Assembly: GCA_910591455.2 (NCBI GenBank)
Contig: OU342817.1
Location: 4,487,915-4,551,914, forward strand
Direction of reading: 5' to 3'
Origin: Pholis gunnellus
Taxonomy: Eukaryota; Chordata; Actinopteri; Perciformes; Pholidae
Length of the DNA stretch: 64,000 bases
Below, piece after piece: positions 13,981 to 27,475 of the stretch (positions are counted from its first letter, which is position 1; the number at the start of each line of letters is the position of its first letter). The notes beneath the pieces were generated by a model. The model was not told the origin of the DNA, ran no database searches, and was given only the letters and a program-made list of their open reading frames with translations. The position numbers and the translations under genes were made by a program.

Positions 13981-14904
13981 AGAATGATTGACAGAAACCA
14001 ACAGACACGCCTACAGACTGAAAAAACCCCTGATGATCGGAGAAAGAGAGTGACGGAGGGAAAGCGAAAGACAGAGAGACACAGTGATCTACAGCAGGAT
14101 ACAAATCGAAGCAGGCAGCAGAGAGACCAACAAAAAGACGGACAGACGGACCGAGTGACAGTCACTTGCTCTGTTTGTCTGTTTGTGTCCTCGGCTGCTC
14201 CGTTAAACACCCTGCGACCAACTGGTTTGGTCACAAACATTGGTTTTGCCTCGACAGCAGTGATTCATGAGGAAAAACCCGCCTCGTGAGGACTGTTGTG
14301 TTTGCTGTTCTGAACTCTCGGCGTTTGGCCGTGTCGGTCCTCCTGTGCAGGGAAATCATCTGCAGCACAGCAAATGATGCATTTTCTCTTTGTTTGTGTT
14401 TGAATAAAGAAGTCAAGTAGCAGCCAGCTCAGCTTAATGTTGCAGCCAATGATGAAAATGCTTTAAAATGAAGAAGAAAAAAAAAATTGCTCCAATGTCT
14501 ATCGGAGGCTGGCACTAAGGAAACCCATGCTGCGTCCCAATCGTCCATGTAAAGTCTGCTTTTCTAGTCTGTTAATGTCCTGACAAGTTGACAAAAGCCA
14601 TGCAAAAAACGTGTTATCCCTTGCGATCCTCACGAGCCGTTGACGGGCCTCTCCAATGTTAAATGCAGCATTTAGATGATTTGTCTTCCGCAGACTCAAG
14701 GGAAGTCAAGAACTGTAGTTTGTCTGAGAGGGCTTTGCAATCAGTATATCACATGATCTTATTACACCCTTAAAACAGCGATTTGGATAAGGAAACGTCT
14801 CAAAAATAAACCACCAAAACCCAAACTTCAACTCCAGGACATCTGTGCTGGCTTTGTGTCTGTCTTTGCAGCTGTGCTTTTCCTTCGCTACTGCTGCTGT
14901 GATG

Positions 14905-14936
<32 letters not shown>

Positions 14937-14949
14937 GTAAGAGAGAGTA

Positions 14950-17449
14950 AGAGAGAGTAAGAGACGGACACTTTCCATTCAGAGCAGTGATCCAACCTAT
15001 TAACTTAATTCTGCCCTTGCAGCAAATTTCACTAAAACCACTTTTAAAAATGTATCTTCCCAAAGACAAACTTAATTCAGCCTAATTATGAAGGCAAAGA
15101 GAGTCCAGCTCCAGCTTCTAAATAAAAGCAGAAAAGAGAAAATAATGTGAACGGCCAAAGAAAGAAAGGCTTGCAGTGTTAACATAGTCTAAGAAGTCAC
15201 TATAGATTAACACAAAACACACAAATCTTGAGGTTTTTCCACGTAAAAGGAATCGCTTAATCTTCTCATTTGTTTAACAGACTAATACAAGCTGGATTAT
15301 TATTCCAACTTTCTGTAACATTGAGAATTAGGATCATTGATAGGCTCAAACTCTCAAATATTACCCTAACACATTGCTCTTAAATTAGGCATTAGGCAGG
15401 GACTACAAGGATTCCCTAAACTATATAACTCCACATGCCAGATCTAAAACATACAGTATGTGACAGAGTCCAAATTAGCACATACAGACCTGAAAGGCCC
15501 TTTTCATAATTTACATTCTTTGCAGTAGCAAGATCAGATCTTCAAAGTCTGTAGTAGCTGAGGTATCTCGAACTTACATCTGAAAAAAAAGATGAATGTT
15601 GAATGCATGCCGGGCTGTGAAGTTCTGACACAAAAGGGCCTCCAACGCACGGCTTTGCCAAGCTTTCACCCGCTCTCAGCGCAGCTCTATTATCTCTACG
15701 CATTAAGACGTGTACCAACTGCCATAGAAATGTCAGGCAGTCCTTGTGGGAAGGAAAAGGGAATTTTAAATGATTTTTTTGAAATGCAGGGGAAAAAATA
15801 AAATGCAAATTAGGTGTGTTTCCATCAGACGTGTTGAGGAAAATAAATTGAATTTCCACACGGGCTTTCAACAACTGATTTCTATGTGGCAAGTTGTTAT
15901 CGTGCCTTCGTGTTGGATAGTGTAAGGGATGTGTCATGGCTTTTTATTTTGAAGATCGAGGAATGCACTTTGCGTATACCGTTAGACTGCAGCCACACTG
16001 GAGCATTATATTTGGGAGAGAACACAGGGAGGTCACGGTTTACACAGAACATCTCACGAATAATTTTTTTAACCTGCAGACCTTTCTTTTTTATCTCGAG
16101 TGAGCATAAAACTTGACATTTACATTTGGCTTTGCTGCTTCTTGGAAGGAAGCCCAGCTCCTGTTTCGTGCTGCATTACTGCGGTAACTCCATGAACATT
16201 TACTCATTACCACTGTAACTCATTAACAGTTAGATTTAACTGTAACATTTCATTCGGGAGGCAGCAGCGCCTCAGATTTATCCTTCAACTTTTCTTTTTT
16301 TTTCTCCATCATCATTGAGATTAAAGTATCCTCATCCCTGTTTGCAGCTGAGTTTTAAAAAAAAATATTTTTGTCATCTTTTTCACGGGGCTACAGCGAG
16401 GTTATTTCTCTCTTCACCGTTTCACTTCGCAGCAGAATCTCATCTCCTCTGCCTCAGTGGAGTTCACATCACCGATTCTTATTGAAGGGGAAATCGCACA
16501 GCCATTGCTGAGCGAGGTCGTTATTTGGATAATGACTAATCTGCTCCCGATTTAATTCCATTCCTCTGATCCGACGGCCAGGTTGGAGTCAGAGGATGCG
16601 GCTAATGATGTGGCTGCAGCGTTGTCTGGGAATGCAGAGAACACACACACACACACACAGAAGATATTTGCAGACATTCACTCGTAAATCACTCACTTGC
16701 TCACGTACTGTAAGCCCTTATATTCACGAGTTCTCTTTAATGTCACGGACTGAAACACACATTTGACTTTAACCCCATGTACTATTTTTTTCCTCTTAAA
16801 TTGTCCCTTCAAGATACCCAGTAATAACATTTTTCCCACATTATTCCACACCGACATTTAAATATTCTGTATATGCATCCCAGTGCTTCACTTTTAGTGA
16901 AATATTCAAACAAGACATATTTTTTATGACTGCTTCTATTCATCAAACGGAGAAAATTAACTGTAGTTGTGTTTCTAATGTTTTATGCACGTTTTGTTTT
17001 TAAAGATGACATATTTCACGCCTCTGGAAACCTCTGGATTTGGCCCAGATCCTAAAGATTAGTTTTGAACAATTCTTGGTTTGAGTTCACTTTTAAAATT
17101 GAGAATGAAGACATGCACTTGAGCTGCCTCGTGGTGTAAAATGTTATTGCATTTGTGTTCTTTTATTTAACCCTCCTGTCTTGCCGTAGTCAGTCCTTTT
17201 TGTTCCTGACTCAGGACATGCTGCAGTTACTTTCTTCTTTGCACCTTTGGTCGCCTTTGAGGGTCTAAATCTGTAAGTATTTCTGTATGTAGCATGTACT
17301 TGTTTACTTTGATATATTCTTCGTGTTTTTTTTTTAAGTCTAACATTTATGTTGAAGTAATATATGCTAATCGCTAAAGCATTTCTCTATTAACACCAAT
17401 GTTAAAATTAGCTGAGATGCTAACTAGTGGCTGGCTGGCTGAGGGCTAC
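14950..17449. other. Non-coding, low-repeat stretch
   Basis: No exon recognised. 16100-16620 has homeodomain-type TAAT cores and balanced composition and could hold conserved non-coding elements, which only alignment can show. Confidence 0.5.
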
Positions 17450-17510
17450 CAAACGGAATTTTGTTGTATCACTACAATGACAATAAAAACCTCTTTATCT
17501 TTATCTTTAG
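17450..17510 (+). mobile_element. LINE 3'-end relic with TTATCT tail
   Basis: CAAACGGAATTTTGTTGTATCACTACAATGACAATAAA resembles the conserved 3' terminus of L2-type fish LINEs, and is followed by a short (CTTTAT)n run typical of the LINE tail. Confidence 0.5.
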
Positions 17511-17935
17511 TCCTCCAAGCCTTATGGTAATAGTTAACTGTTCTTATGTGATTGCTATTCGAGTTGTATATTCATGGTCAGCTAAGTTTCCACAGTTTCC
17601 ACAAAAAGGAAGGATTCTAACTAAAAGCCCCACACACTGCTCCGGTGTCTTGGGTCTTTATTTTGAGGACCCGATGTTAGCTTTGTGCTAAGCTAACCAG
17701 TACAAATGAACCTGCGCAGTGATGAACCTACAGAATATGTTCATCCAACTCAATAACTCTACAGACATTTTTTAACATAGTTTGGATTTTAGGACACATT
17801 TACCGCTCGGTTGCGTCTCAGCACTCTCAATCTTGTTTCCAGCAGAAGTAAGCAGCTGTTTTTAGCAAAAAATAAAGTTCAGCTGGACACAGGACTGTTA
17901 CTCAGGAGGCTGCTAGTCATGTCCCGTATAAAATC

Positions 17936-18165
17936 AAAAGTCAACATTGACTTATTTCAATACGTCCGTAACTGAAAAAACGTATTTGTTCTAATCCATA
18001 GTGTTTTATTAAACTTTACCATAACCAAGTACTTTAGTCGTGTTTTGGGTTTTTGAAAATCTACAATTTTAACCACATGCTTAACTGCGACCACAATCTG
18101 GGTAATTTAAAATCCATTTTAGTTGAATGGGAAGGTCATTTTGTAGGAGACAGGGGTTATACAAC
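17936..18165 (-). repeat. Dispersed repeat family A, copy 1
   Basis: It shares AAGTCAACATTGACTTATTTC, TAACCAAGTACTT and GGTCATTTTGTAGGAGACAGGG with the copy at 25722-25975. Its reverse complement resembles the copies near 23.1 and 45.5 kb (ACTACTTGGTTAGGTTTAGG type). Confidence 0.55.
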
Positions 18166-18194
18166 AACACACTCTTTGTACTTTGTACTTATGT

Positions 18195-18425
18195 ACTTGT
18201 AAGGATCATTCACACTAACCTCAATCTAAACCCAATTCTAATCCTCATCCTAAAACCAAATTAAAAAAAACACAATCAAATATCCAAAACCTTGAAGTAG
18301 CAAAAAACAAAACAAAGTGGCCTAACTGTCACTCTCCAAAAATGTCTCCATTGGGTCCTCACATGGATAGAAGTACAAGGAGCCCCCCCAACACAGACAC
18401 ACACACACACACACACACACATGTC
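18195..18425. repeat. Dispersed repeat family C next to a CA microsatellite, copy 1
   Basis: CTAACC-like degenerate units are followed by AAAATGTCTCCATTGGGTCCTCACATGGATAGAAGTAC and a CA run (18398-18421). This matches the fish repeat whose core reads 'gtcctcac...atagaagtac' and which ends in CA tracts. Confidence 0.6.
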
Positions 18426-18429
18426 CATC

Positions 18430-18716
18430 CATGCACTTGGTCTAATTTTTATCGAATGCAACATTCACAGCATTGACCTGCTCACTCATACGCACTCACT
18501 CTAACATGCACCAAAAAACACACGCCCCCCCCCCCACACACACACACACACACTATTGCCCTCCTCTTCTCACATGCTTTTTCACTCCATGCTCATTTGG
18601 TGATGTTAATGCCAGCAGACATGTACAGTGTGCTCTAACAGTGGAGGGAGGGGAGGGCGTGTGTGGGTTTGTGCATGTGTGTGCAAGTGGGTATGTGCAA
18701 ATGCGGGTGTGCGTAC

Positions 18717-18748
<32 letters not shown>

Positions 18749-20215
18749 ACCGCTCTTAAAAACCAATTAACAGCGCACAGCAGCAGCCGCCCCCCTCCTC
18801 CAAATGAAGAGGTGAATTAAACATCACCAAGACCAGATGGAAAGAAATCAGAGAAAAGAAAGGGAGAAGGATGAATAATTGAAGACGGAGGGGATCATAA
18901 AAAAAAGGGGGAAATAAAACTGAAATAAGAGATGAAATGAAATGTAAGAAAGCAGAAGTCAATTAGGGAGACTGAGAGAGAGCTGCAGGGAGAAGCAGAT
19001 AGGAAGAGAGGGGAGGGGTTGCCGCAAGTGTGAGTGTGTTTGTTTTTGTGTGTGTTTGCGAGCATGTGCACACAGTGTTTGTGTGCGTCTCTCCTGCCTA
19101 TTTTCCGGGAGTCTAACTAACGCAACCCAGTTGTTTGAAGTCGACAGCAGCGCAGTCAGGATGGTTGCAACACAGCGATGATTAGACCACGTTCTCTTTC
19201 ACAAAGCTGAACTTCAGTAGGACTCCCAACGCCGTTCTGTACGAGTGTGCGTTTCGACGTACGCACGCCGGTGTGTCTGTGTGACAGTTAATAAGCTCTG
19301 AACCAGGGGCGCATTTCCAGAAAGTGATTCGTGAGCAAACGCAGATCAGTCACAGTTCACAAATGAGTGTTGTCTTGGATGCTCATGTGTGAGTGCTCCA
19401 GTACGGCATCTTTTTTGATTTAATTGATAAACTGGTGAGGAACTATGACTCATGTGTCAGGTCAAAGTTGTAAGTGCCATATTGTATGTGTAGAACACAT
19501 CTGGAGCTTCATAGAAACACATGTATTAGTAAAAAGCGATTTTGAATCCTCGAGTTTACCATTTTGGACGACGCCATCTTGTTTTTTACAATACAACATT
19601 TTTAGGCCAGCAAAATGTTATAAATAACTGTCATGAACTGAAAACAAATTTTGCGAGCTCTGGCTAATTCTCCGCTATAGCGCCGGCCCTCAACTCTCAG
19701 AAAACATGAGAAAGACGCGAGATGGCTCACTCGTTAGCAAAGTCCATCATCGATTCTGGACGCGGCGATTGTGTGATACTGATGAAGCAAATTGAAATTG
19801 CAAAGATTTCACTGAGAGAAAGAGACAGACAGGCAAACAAACATCAGATCAGATGTGATCCTGAAATGTTTGTGTCCCAGCAAAGTCAAGTTCTGTGTGT
19901 GTGTGTGTGTGTGTTGTGCAGTATGTGTGTGTGGGCAAAGGAAAATGTCTGCATTTGTATCCAGCCGTCCGGTCTTGGAGTGAGTTTGGGAGTGTAATTG
20001 AGTATATTTGCGTGCGAGTGCATTTAGATTTGAATGTGCGTTCAAAGTGTGTGTGTGTGTGAGTGTGTGTGAGTGATTTGGTAATTGTTTAGTTTTTGTG
20101 TGTGTGTTTGTGAATCATGCATGCAGTTGTCTCCTTAACTTTAAGCTGTGTGTGTGTGTTTGTGTGTTTGTGCAGCAATACTTTAGTAATTGCCCCTGGA
20201 TGAGCTTGTAAATGT

Positions 20216-20248
<33 letters not shown>

Positions 20249-22287
20249 CGCCTGTGTGTGATTTCCAATAACTGCTCGGTTTGCTCAGCATCTCCTCTGC
20301 GGTCGGCGTCACGCTGCTCCTCTGTTCTGCTGGAAGTGTTTGTGAGGGAAAATAAAAGCAGCGTTTTGGTGGAGGGGGGGGGGGGGGGCACTGGGAAATC
20401 ACTGAGCCACTGTTTACAGCAAACACTGAGCGTGCAGGGACACACAGTGACAGAGTTATGATCTGGGTGTCTGTCCCTCTGTGTCTGTCTCGCTCAGTCC
20501 CTCTCTGCCTCTCTGTCTGCTCTCGTGTTCGTCTCTGTCAGTTTAATGCCGTGTGCTTCGGGGGCATGAATGTTACATGAGCGATATTCCCAAAAACATC
20601 AAAATAAACAAGGCAGCGGTAAACATATCGTCCCACAGGAATAATGCGGTCGTCCCTCTCGGCCAATCAGAAACAAACAGGTCGCTGTATTCTGACCTTT
20701 GTATGTAAATGACTGCAGGGACACGTGGCTTTGTAATGTGACACAAAAGTCAGATTACTTTTCTGGAGTAACTTTGTGTGTGTCTGCTGTGTCTATAGCC
20801 TCCCTACACTGTCTAACTGGGACCTCCAATGTACTCCTATAAGGATGTAAACTACACCATTCAATAAACTATCCAATCAGATCAACATGTGCTGCATGCC
20901 GTGTCAAACTGTGTATCTATAATTCATCTGTCCTGTCTTTGCGGTCATATGATGACATTCCTCGTGCAACACTTTTCCCAGCTTGCGTTCTCTTTCATGT
21001 ATAAGACCAAAAACAGCAAAAAAACAACAAAAACAAGGAGCTGCTTTGCGTTGTGTTTCAGATCCACGGGGGCAGAAACGAGCACCGCACACTGTACACG
21101 CTGATCCCAAATTGCGGCTTATAGGTCCTCCAGTCACTAAAGAAAAGCACCTTGCAGGACGACGTTGTGCCGTGTTCTTGCAAAAGAGGAAGCCGGGTTC
21201 AAACTTGCGTTTTTTAGCTGGAGCCCTTTGCGTGTGCACAGTCAAATGAATGAGGTGGCTGACTTTAGCTGTTGTCTGCGTGAAAGTGGCCCAAGTCTGT
21301 TTCTACCCAACCGCAAGTTAACTTTGAACATTTGAAAATGTTGTATTATAAAAGACCATGTGAATGATGATTTACATAGAGAAAGAAAGGCTGTTAAGAA
21401 TTGAAGATGTCGTATTTCCTTTTTTTTTTTTTTTTAAACAAACACAGGATATTCAGCCAGGAGATCGGTGTTTGTGTCCCCAATTGTTATTTTGAAGTTA
21501 AGTGTTTGATGTACATATGTTACATTGTTTACGTTTTAAGTACAACTTTGATGTTTTTCCTGAAACCTAACTTAGTGGTTTTGTTGCCTTACTTCCTGTG
21601 AAGACGAAAGTTTATTTTGAAAAGCATGTAACGAGTATATGTTGACACGCCGTCACTAACACGTCCAAAACTGATGCCAGGTGGGTAACTAGAGCGTCAT
21701 AGTTTGAAATGTAAGGCCACTGACCAAGCTAGCATCAGCAATTGACAATTGAAAGTTGAAATCCTCTTCTGACTGACCAATTGTGCGACCGCACAGAACC
21801 TGAGCCACTCATTATTCAGAGAATGCTTCATCAACAAAAAAACATTTCCACTTTGAGAAGTATCAAAACTTTTCATTCCAGTGCTGAGGATTTGTGTTAG
21901 TATGGTTTTAATGAACCTCCTCATTTCCATTCAACTTTCTGAGTACAATAGTGAGCCTGAACATGCTTGAAGTGAAACCCAGCGACGGAGGAGCCTTTAT
22001 TTTTCTTCTCCTTATACTGGTCTTTTTGTGTCTCTCCATCCTCGCTTATCCTTCCCTTTCTCTCCTATTTCTCTGTGGTTTACTCTTTCTCTCCCCCATC
22101 CCTCCCTCCCTCCCCCCCTCCCACACTTTCACTCTCTTTTCTCTCTCTACAAACACCTTTTTTTCTACTCTTCTGTCCACACTTTGCCCTTTGCTGCCTT
22201 TTCAGAAATGGCAAATATATGCACACGACATACACAACACAACAATGAGAGATATGTATGCAGGCATGCGTGTAAACACGGACAATG

Positions 22288-22289
<2 letters not shown>
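18430..22289. other. Non-coding, scattered GT/CA runs
   Basis: CA at 18536-18554, GT at 18716-18744, GT-rich 19890-20250, and G14 at about 20377-20390. 20560-20740 is repeat-free and of balanced composition. No gene seen. Confidence 0.6.

Positions 22290-22359
<70 letters not shown>
22290..22359 (+). repeat. (CA)35 microsatellite
   Basis: Uninterrupted CA array of 70 bases preceded by a CT-rich stretch (22000-22180). Confidence 0.98.
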
Positions 22360-22364
<5 letters not shown>

Positions 22365-22369
22365 ACAGG

Positions 22370-24760
22370 GTGCTCTCTCCTGCCTGAGAGTGGTGTGCGG
22401 TAGTAGAAATGGGAGCGAGCTGTAGCCCGGAGGCAGAGCTGGGACGTGAATACACGGAGAGGGTCAGCAGGGCAGTTTTTGGGGGGCGGGGGTTAGGAGA
22501 ATGAAGGCTTCAGGGTGTGGAGGAGTGCAGTTTGGGGTTACAATCCTCACAAACTGTCCTTTCATTTCTACATATGGAGGGTTTGCTGGCAGGAGATTGT
22601 ATTTGGCCTTTGGTGGCCACGTTGGCGGTCTTAAGCTCTAAGGCAACAGCGGGCGCATTCCTCAATGAACAGTGGGACCCTGTCTGATAAGATGACAAGA
22701 CGTCAGTACAAAGAAATACAATATCGACCGGCTTTACAATGTTTATCAAAGACATTTCCCTTATTTGAACCTGAATTCCAACAAGAGCAGTGAATGAGAG
22801 GTATTCTTTGAGTGAGCAGTGTTGCTCATTGTTGCCTGGAATACCAGTTTGTTAAGTTCTTTCTTTCTGATCCTCGAGCCAACAGAAAGCTTTTCAACTG
22901 CTTGGAAAATGTGAAGCTACCTGATAAGCTTCACGTCTGTCAATCACAGCAAAGAAAAGTGAGCTAAAGAAATGCTGTGAGACACTTAAGAGCAGCAACA
23001 ATGACAGTTTTTATTGACGGGCGTCAACACTCGGCAGCAAGTTTATCACATTGAGATTGGACGCAACAAAAACCTGGTCAGGTTTAGGCAACGAAAGTAC
23101 TTTGTTTGGTTAAGGAAAAGATCGTGGTTTGGGTTAAAATGCTTGTTTGTTACGTAACTGGCATAATGACCCGAACTCCAACAGCGATCTCCTGAGTGAA
23201 AGTCTGTTTGTTTGACACAACCATCCACGTGAGTGGGTTTAGATTGGAGCAAGCTGCGGGATTTGACGAGTTGGTGATGAGAAATTTGCTGGGAAGTTTG
23301 GTACAGATATGAATGAATGTATCTCAATAACATTGGTGACCTTCTGACTTTCCATCTAGCACCATCAGGTCGAAATTTCAGTTTGTCGTTAACTTTGGTT
23401 TATGACCAAACACCTGCATAAATGATGACATTCCCGTCATTGTACTTTGTGTTAACAAACAAGTTGAGAATATACTTTCTTGCAAGCCAAGAAAAAAATA
23501 TATTTTTCTTGAAAGCGTCAGAGCATATACTGCGTCCTATAACAGAACTTTATAACCACAAATAATAAAACTGCTAAGGCAAGTGACATTTACGTGAAGC
23601 GAGACAAAGAGCCTTTCATAAACCGCGTAATCCAACCCAGACTCCAAACAAGTCAGACTAGACTTAAAACCTAAATATAAAATCATCTCACTTACTTAGA
23701 ATTACAGTTTTTTGCAGAGCATTAGGTAGAAGCATTTTGGAGGAAATGACAAATAACATACTTTGTGATTTGGTGTTGTCTGTATGGTGAGTCCGTAGTG
23801 CTCTGCTGGCATCAAATGATCCACAAAATGTAACTCGGCTGGTGTGTATGTTGCCTCTAAGCATTCTGAGGGCAAATTCAAACCCGTAAGTTTGTAACTT
23901 CAGTAACTTCCTGAGAATGTACGACTAAAATCAAGAGTTAGACTTTAAAAACATGACGGGATTGTCAATCAAAATCATATTCACTACTAAGCTTTGTTAG
24001 TCACCCAGGATTTAACTTTTCTAGTTCAGCTCATCTATTCCAAGAGAGTCAACTTCTTTTCTCTGAATACTTCAGCTCATATATAATGTAATATGTGGAA
24101 ATGTGTTTAAAACTATGTGTATGCTTAATACTTAAATGGTGAGAGTATAAATGGAGTAAAGAGGACAGTGTGAATAAAAGATATTAAAGACATAAAAGAT
24201 AATATGTTTGGACACTGAGGCTGTTATTGTGAAGCTCCGTCTATTGTACCACTGGGTCATTATGCAATGAAAGGGAGAGAGAGGGAGATAAGATACACCT
24301 CACATCATCCCTCAGGACAATGATGCAAGGTAGAAAGGATGAAGAGGAGGAGGAGGAGGAGGAGGAAGGAGGCTGGGAAGAGACAGACAAACAGCTGCAG
24401 ATGTAGGGAAAGACAGAAGACAGGTGAGGAGAAGTTAGATGATAGAAAAATAGTTCAAATATATGCAGAGAGATTAATGTAAAAGAGGAAGGAGGAGAGA
24501 GAGAGATAGTGGAGGACTAGAGAGGAGAAGCAAAGGGATGGTCAAGAGAGACGGATAAAAGATGACTTGCTTTGTTGAAAAAAAAGAGAGAGAGAGAGTG
24601 AAAAGAAAGGAGGATGGACAAAGTTAAACAAGTCAAGAGAAGAAAAAGACACACAAAGGAGGAGAGACGGATAGGTATGAAAGAAACAGAAAGAAAGTGA
24701 AGGTGGCAAGGGAGAAAGAGAGAAGAGGTGAGCACATGGCAAAGGAGATAGACATGGAAT
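22370..24760. other. Non-coding, with family A repeat copy
   Basis: Apart from the repeat at 23060-23175 and purine-rich sequence at 24330-24740 containing (GAG)n, nothing recognised. Confidence 0.6.
23060..23175 (+). repeat. Dispersed repeat family A, copy 2
   Basis: It contains CTGGTCAGGTTTAGGCAACG, GAAAAGATCGTGGTTTGGGTTAAAAT and TGTTTGTTACGTAAC, the hallmark of a common fish repeat. The same order occurs at 45500-45640. Confidence 0.6.
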
Positions 24761-24768
<8 letters not shown>

Positions 24769-24799
<31 letters not shown>

Positions 24800-24902
24800 G
24801 GGGGGGGAGAGCGTGGGTATCCCGTAGGGTTAATTACATCTCTGTTCTCTGTCAGTGCGGCTCTCTCCTCCGCGATTTGAGTCCCTGCTGCAGGCTGACA
24901 GG

Positions 24903-24949
<47 letters not shown>

Positions 24950-25181
24950 CAAATCCACACAAATATATACCCGCATACTCATAAACACAGATTAATACAC
25001 ACACACACACACACATCTATGCACATTCAAATATCATGACACACAAACAGAAATGTTCTCTGTCTCCTCCTTTATGTCTTTCTGTCACTTTCTCTCTCTC
25101 GCTCTCTCTCTCACTCCCTCTCTCGCTCTCTCACTCACTCACTCACTCACTCACTCACTCACTCACTCACACACACACACA
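24769..25181 (+). repeat. Cluster of GT, CA and (TCAC)10 microsatellites
   Basis: GT at 24769-24798, CA at 24904-24946, CA at about 24997-25014, a CT-rich segment, then ten TCAC tetranucleotides (25131-25170) running into CA. Confidence 0.95.
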
Positions 25182-25721
25182 ATAACACACTACAGTCTGT
25201 CCCAGGAGACGATGCGTTGTTCTGCGCAGAGTTATACACGAAGAAGAGGGCCCTTACTCGTAATAGCTGTTAATTTTGCATAAATCATGCATGACATGAC
25301 CCACATGTAAATCACTCATGTCAGCAGGATATCACATCCCAGCAGCTCCGTCTTCTTCTTCTCTAAAGGAAACAGCAGCCGCTTCCATTTTCATTGTTTT
25401 CGTCTCGGCTCCTCTGTTTGTCTTTGACTCCCGAAGATGAACGAGAGAGAACGACGCAGACAGCTTTTTCCTGTCAGGTTTAAGGAAGTTGAAATTTATA
25501 TTTTGGCTCCTTCATCTTGTCTAACTTATTATGAATAAATGAAATACATTTAGGACATTCTGCATGCATGTGCAGTTTGTGCACGTCATTAGCGGATCGG
25601 CCCATTTGCCATTGATCGCATTTTGTGCTCGTAAAATATCGTAGAAGTGAAACCTGAGTTGTATCATTCACTCAACATGTCTTGTAACTGCATTGAACCC
25701 AACTATTCGGTCCTGTGTGGA

Positions 25722-25975
25722 ACTAAAAGTCAATGTTATTAGTTGAAATATAATAAAAAAAACATACTTATTTGAAGCCAAACCATAATGTTTTACTAAA
25801 ACGAGTAGTTATGTTGCCTAAACATAAGCAAACTGTTTTATTGGGGTTTCGTTTTGTTTCATTTGACTATTTTATATATATATATATATCACAGGAGACA
25901 ATACGTTTTCCTCAGGATTTAGGATTAGTTGTATGGGAATGTCATTTTGTAGAAGACAGGGAAGGTCCAACCATA
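25722..25975 (-). repeat. Dispersed repeat family A, copy 3
   Basis: CCAAACCATAATGTTTTACTAAAACGAGTAGTTATGTTGCCTAAACAT is the inverted form of the family text. It also shares GTCATTTTGTAGAAGACAGGG with copy 1. A short TA run sits in the middle. Confidence 0.6.
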
Positions 25976-26841
25976 TTCAAACTGATCGTATTTGACTGTT
26001 AAGACATCAGTGCAACGTGTTGGCTCTAACAAGAAGCCATCTCTCTCTGGTGAGCTAACGCCAGAAGTAATTATTTTATAGCCCTCAAAACCTGTTTAGG
26101 CACAGAAATAGGGAAAGATAATACATGTGAATAAATGTCTAAACCGAAGATTAGCATGTTTAAAAGCCTACGAAGGATTCAGAGCAAGCAAGAGCACGAG
26201 TAAAGAGAGACAATAGGGACTTCGATTTGAGTTTACCGACCTGATCCCCGGGGGAAGACTTGTCTATAACCTCTGGGAGCCAAGAGAGCAAAACCTTGCT
26301 CAACACAAAACCCGATAGATTGTGCAAATGTTTGAACCCGCTGAAAAAAAACCCTGTAAAACTTCAATAGGTCTGTATTTCAACATCACATCATCTGCTT
26401 TATGTTTGACTACAAAAAAAAAAAAAAACGCCAGAAAAAAGCAATTGTTCCGTGTTTTGAGGCGGATTCTCCCTTGAACTTCAAAAGGATGGAACAACCA
26501 TCAGCTCACAGTCACAGCAGTTGTCTTCTTGATTCAGTATTCAAAAGGAAAGTTGATGAAACATCAAAGTGCCTCTTGGGAAGTCTGAAGATTCTCGTCT
26601 TCAGTAAAGGAGCCTTCTGCACAAATAGCATGACGGGTCGTGTAATCCTCCTGACAAATCAGGAAATCTCCCTGTTGTTTGCACCTTTGTGGTTCAATCC
26701 CACAGAGACGTGTCCCTCAGAGCCACGGCCGGCTTTATTAACCAGTTATGCCTTAATTAGCTAATAGGATTGTTTTAACCATGATCCAAGAACAGAATAG
26801 CCCGCGGGAAGACAAACACCAGCTCTGTGGAAGTGTGTCTT

Positions 26842-26844
<3 letters not shown>

Positions 26845-26878
<34 letters not shown>
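26845..26878 (+). repeat. GT microsatellite
   Basis: Seventeen GT units. Confidence 0.95.
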
Positions 26879-26879
<1 letters not shown>

Positions 26880-27414
26880 TGGATGTATCCTCAGCCGTGT
26901 GACTCAATGTGCAATTGAATGTGCGTGACAGACTCAGTGAGGAGTGCACACATTGGGTGTGATTCAACGTTGCACGTGTGCAGGAGCGTCTGTTTGTGCG
27001 AGATTCAGTGTGTTTGCCTGTGTGCTCGTGCACGTATGCGTGCACGTGTCATCTAAGGCACCCCAGTCTGCCGCTTCTGCCTTAATTAACGCGCCTTCTC
27101 GCAAGACTTTCTCTGGAATATGAAACAATTTTACCTGATGATGCAAACAGCTGAAAACAGCGCCGGGGCTGGCGCCTCGCCTCCTCCCCTCCTCGCCTCC
27201 TCGCCTCCTCACCTGACACTTTACTCTTTATGCGAGAGCGTTAATGTATGCCGGCGCTACACTTGTAGTTTTTATATCCGTGTATTTTAGCGGCACTGCA
27301 TTAGCCAAAAGGCTTATTTTGCTGGAGGAAATGTGTGTGTGTAAGCAAAACCCTTTGTACTGTGTGATGAAAAAGAGCAGGCTGTGTATCACAGCTTGGC
27401 AATGATGTTCTTGC

Positions 27415-27415
<1 letters not shown>

Positions 27416-27470
<55 letters not shown>
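27416..27470 (+). repeat. CA microsatellite
   Basis: About 27 CA units, roughly 550 bases upstream of kirrel1 exon 2. Confidence 0.97.

Positions 27471-27475
<5 letters not shown>

Noticed and set aside
21951..22150. Hydrophobic leader-like open frame
   Set aside because: It is produced by a CT-rich stretch (Leu/Phe/Ser codons) and lacks a credible donor in phase 1.
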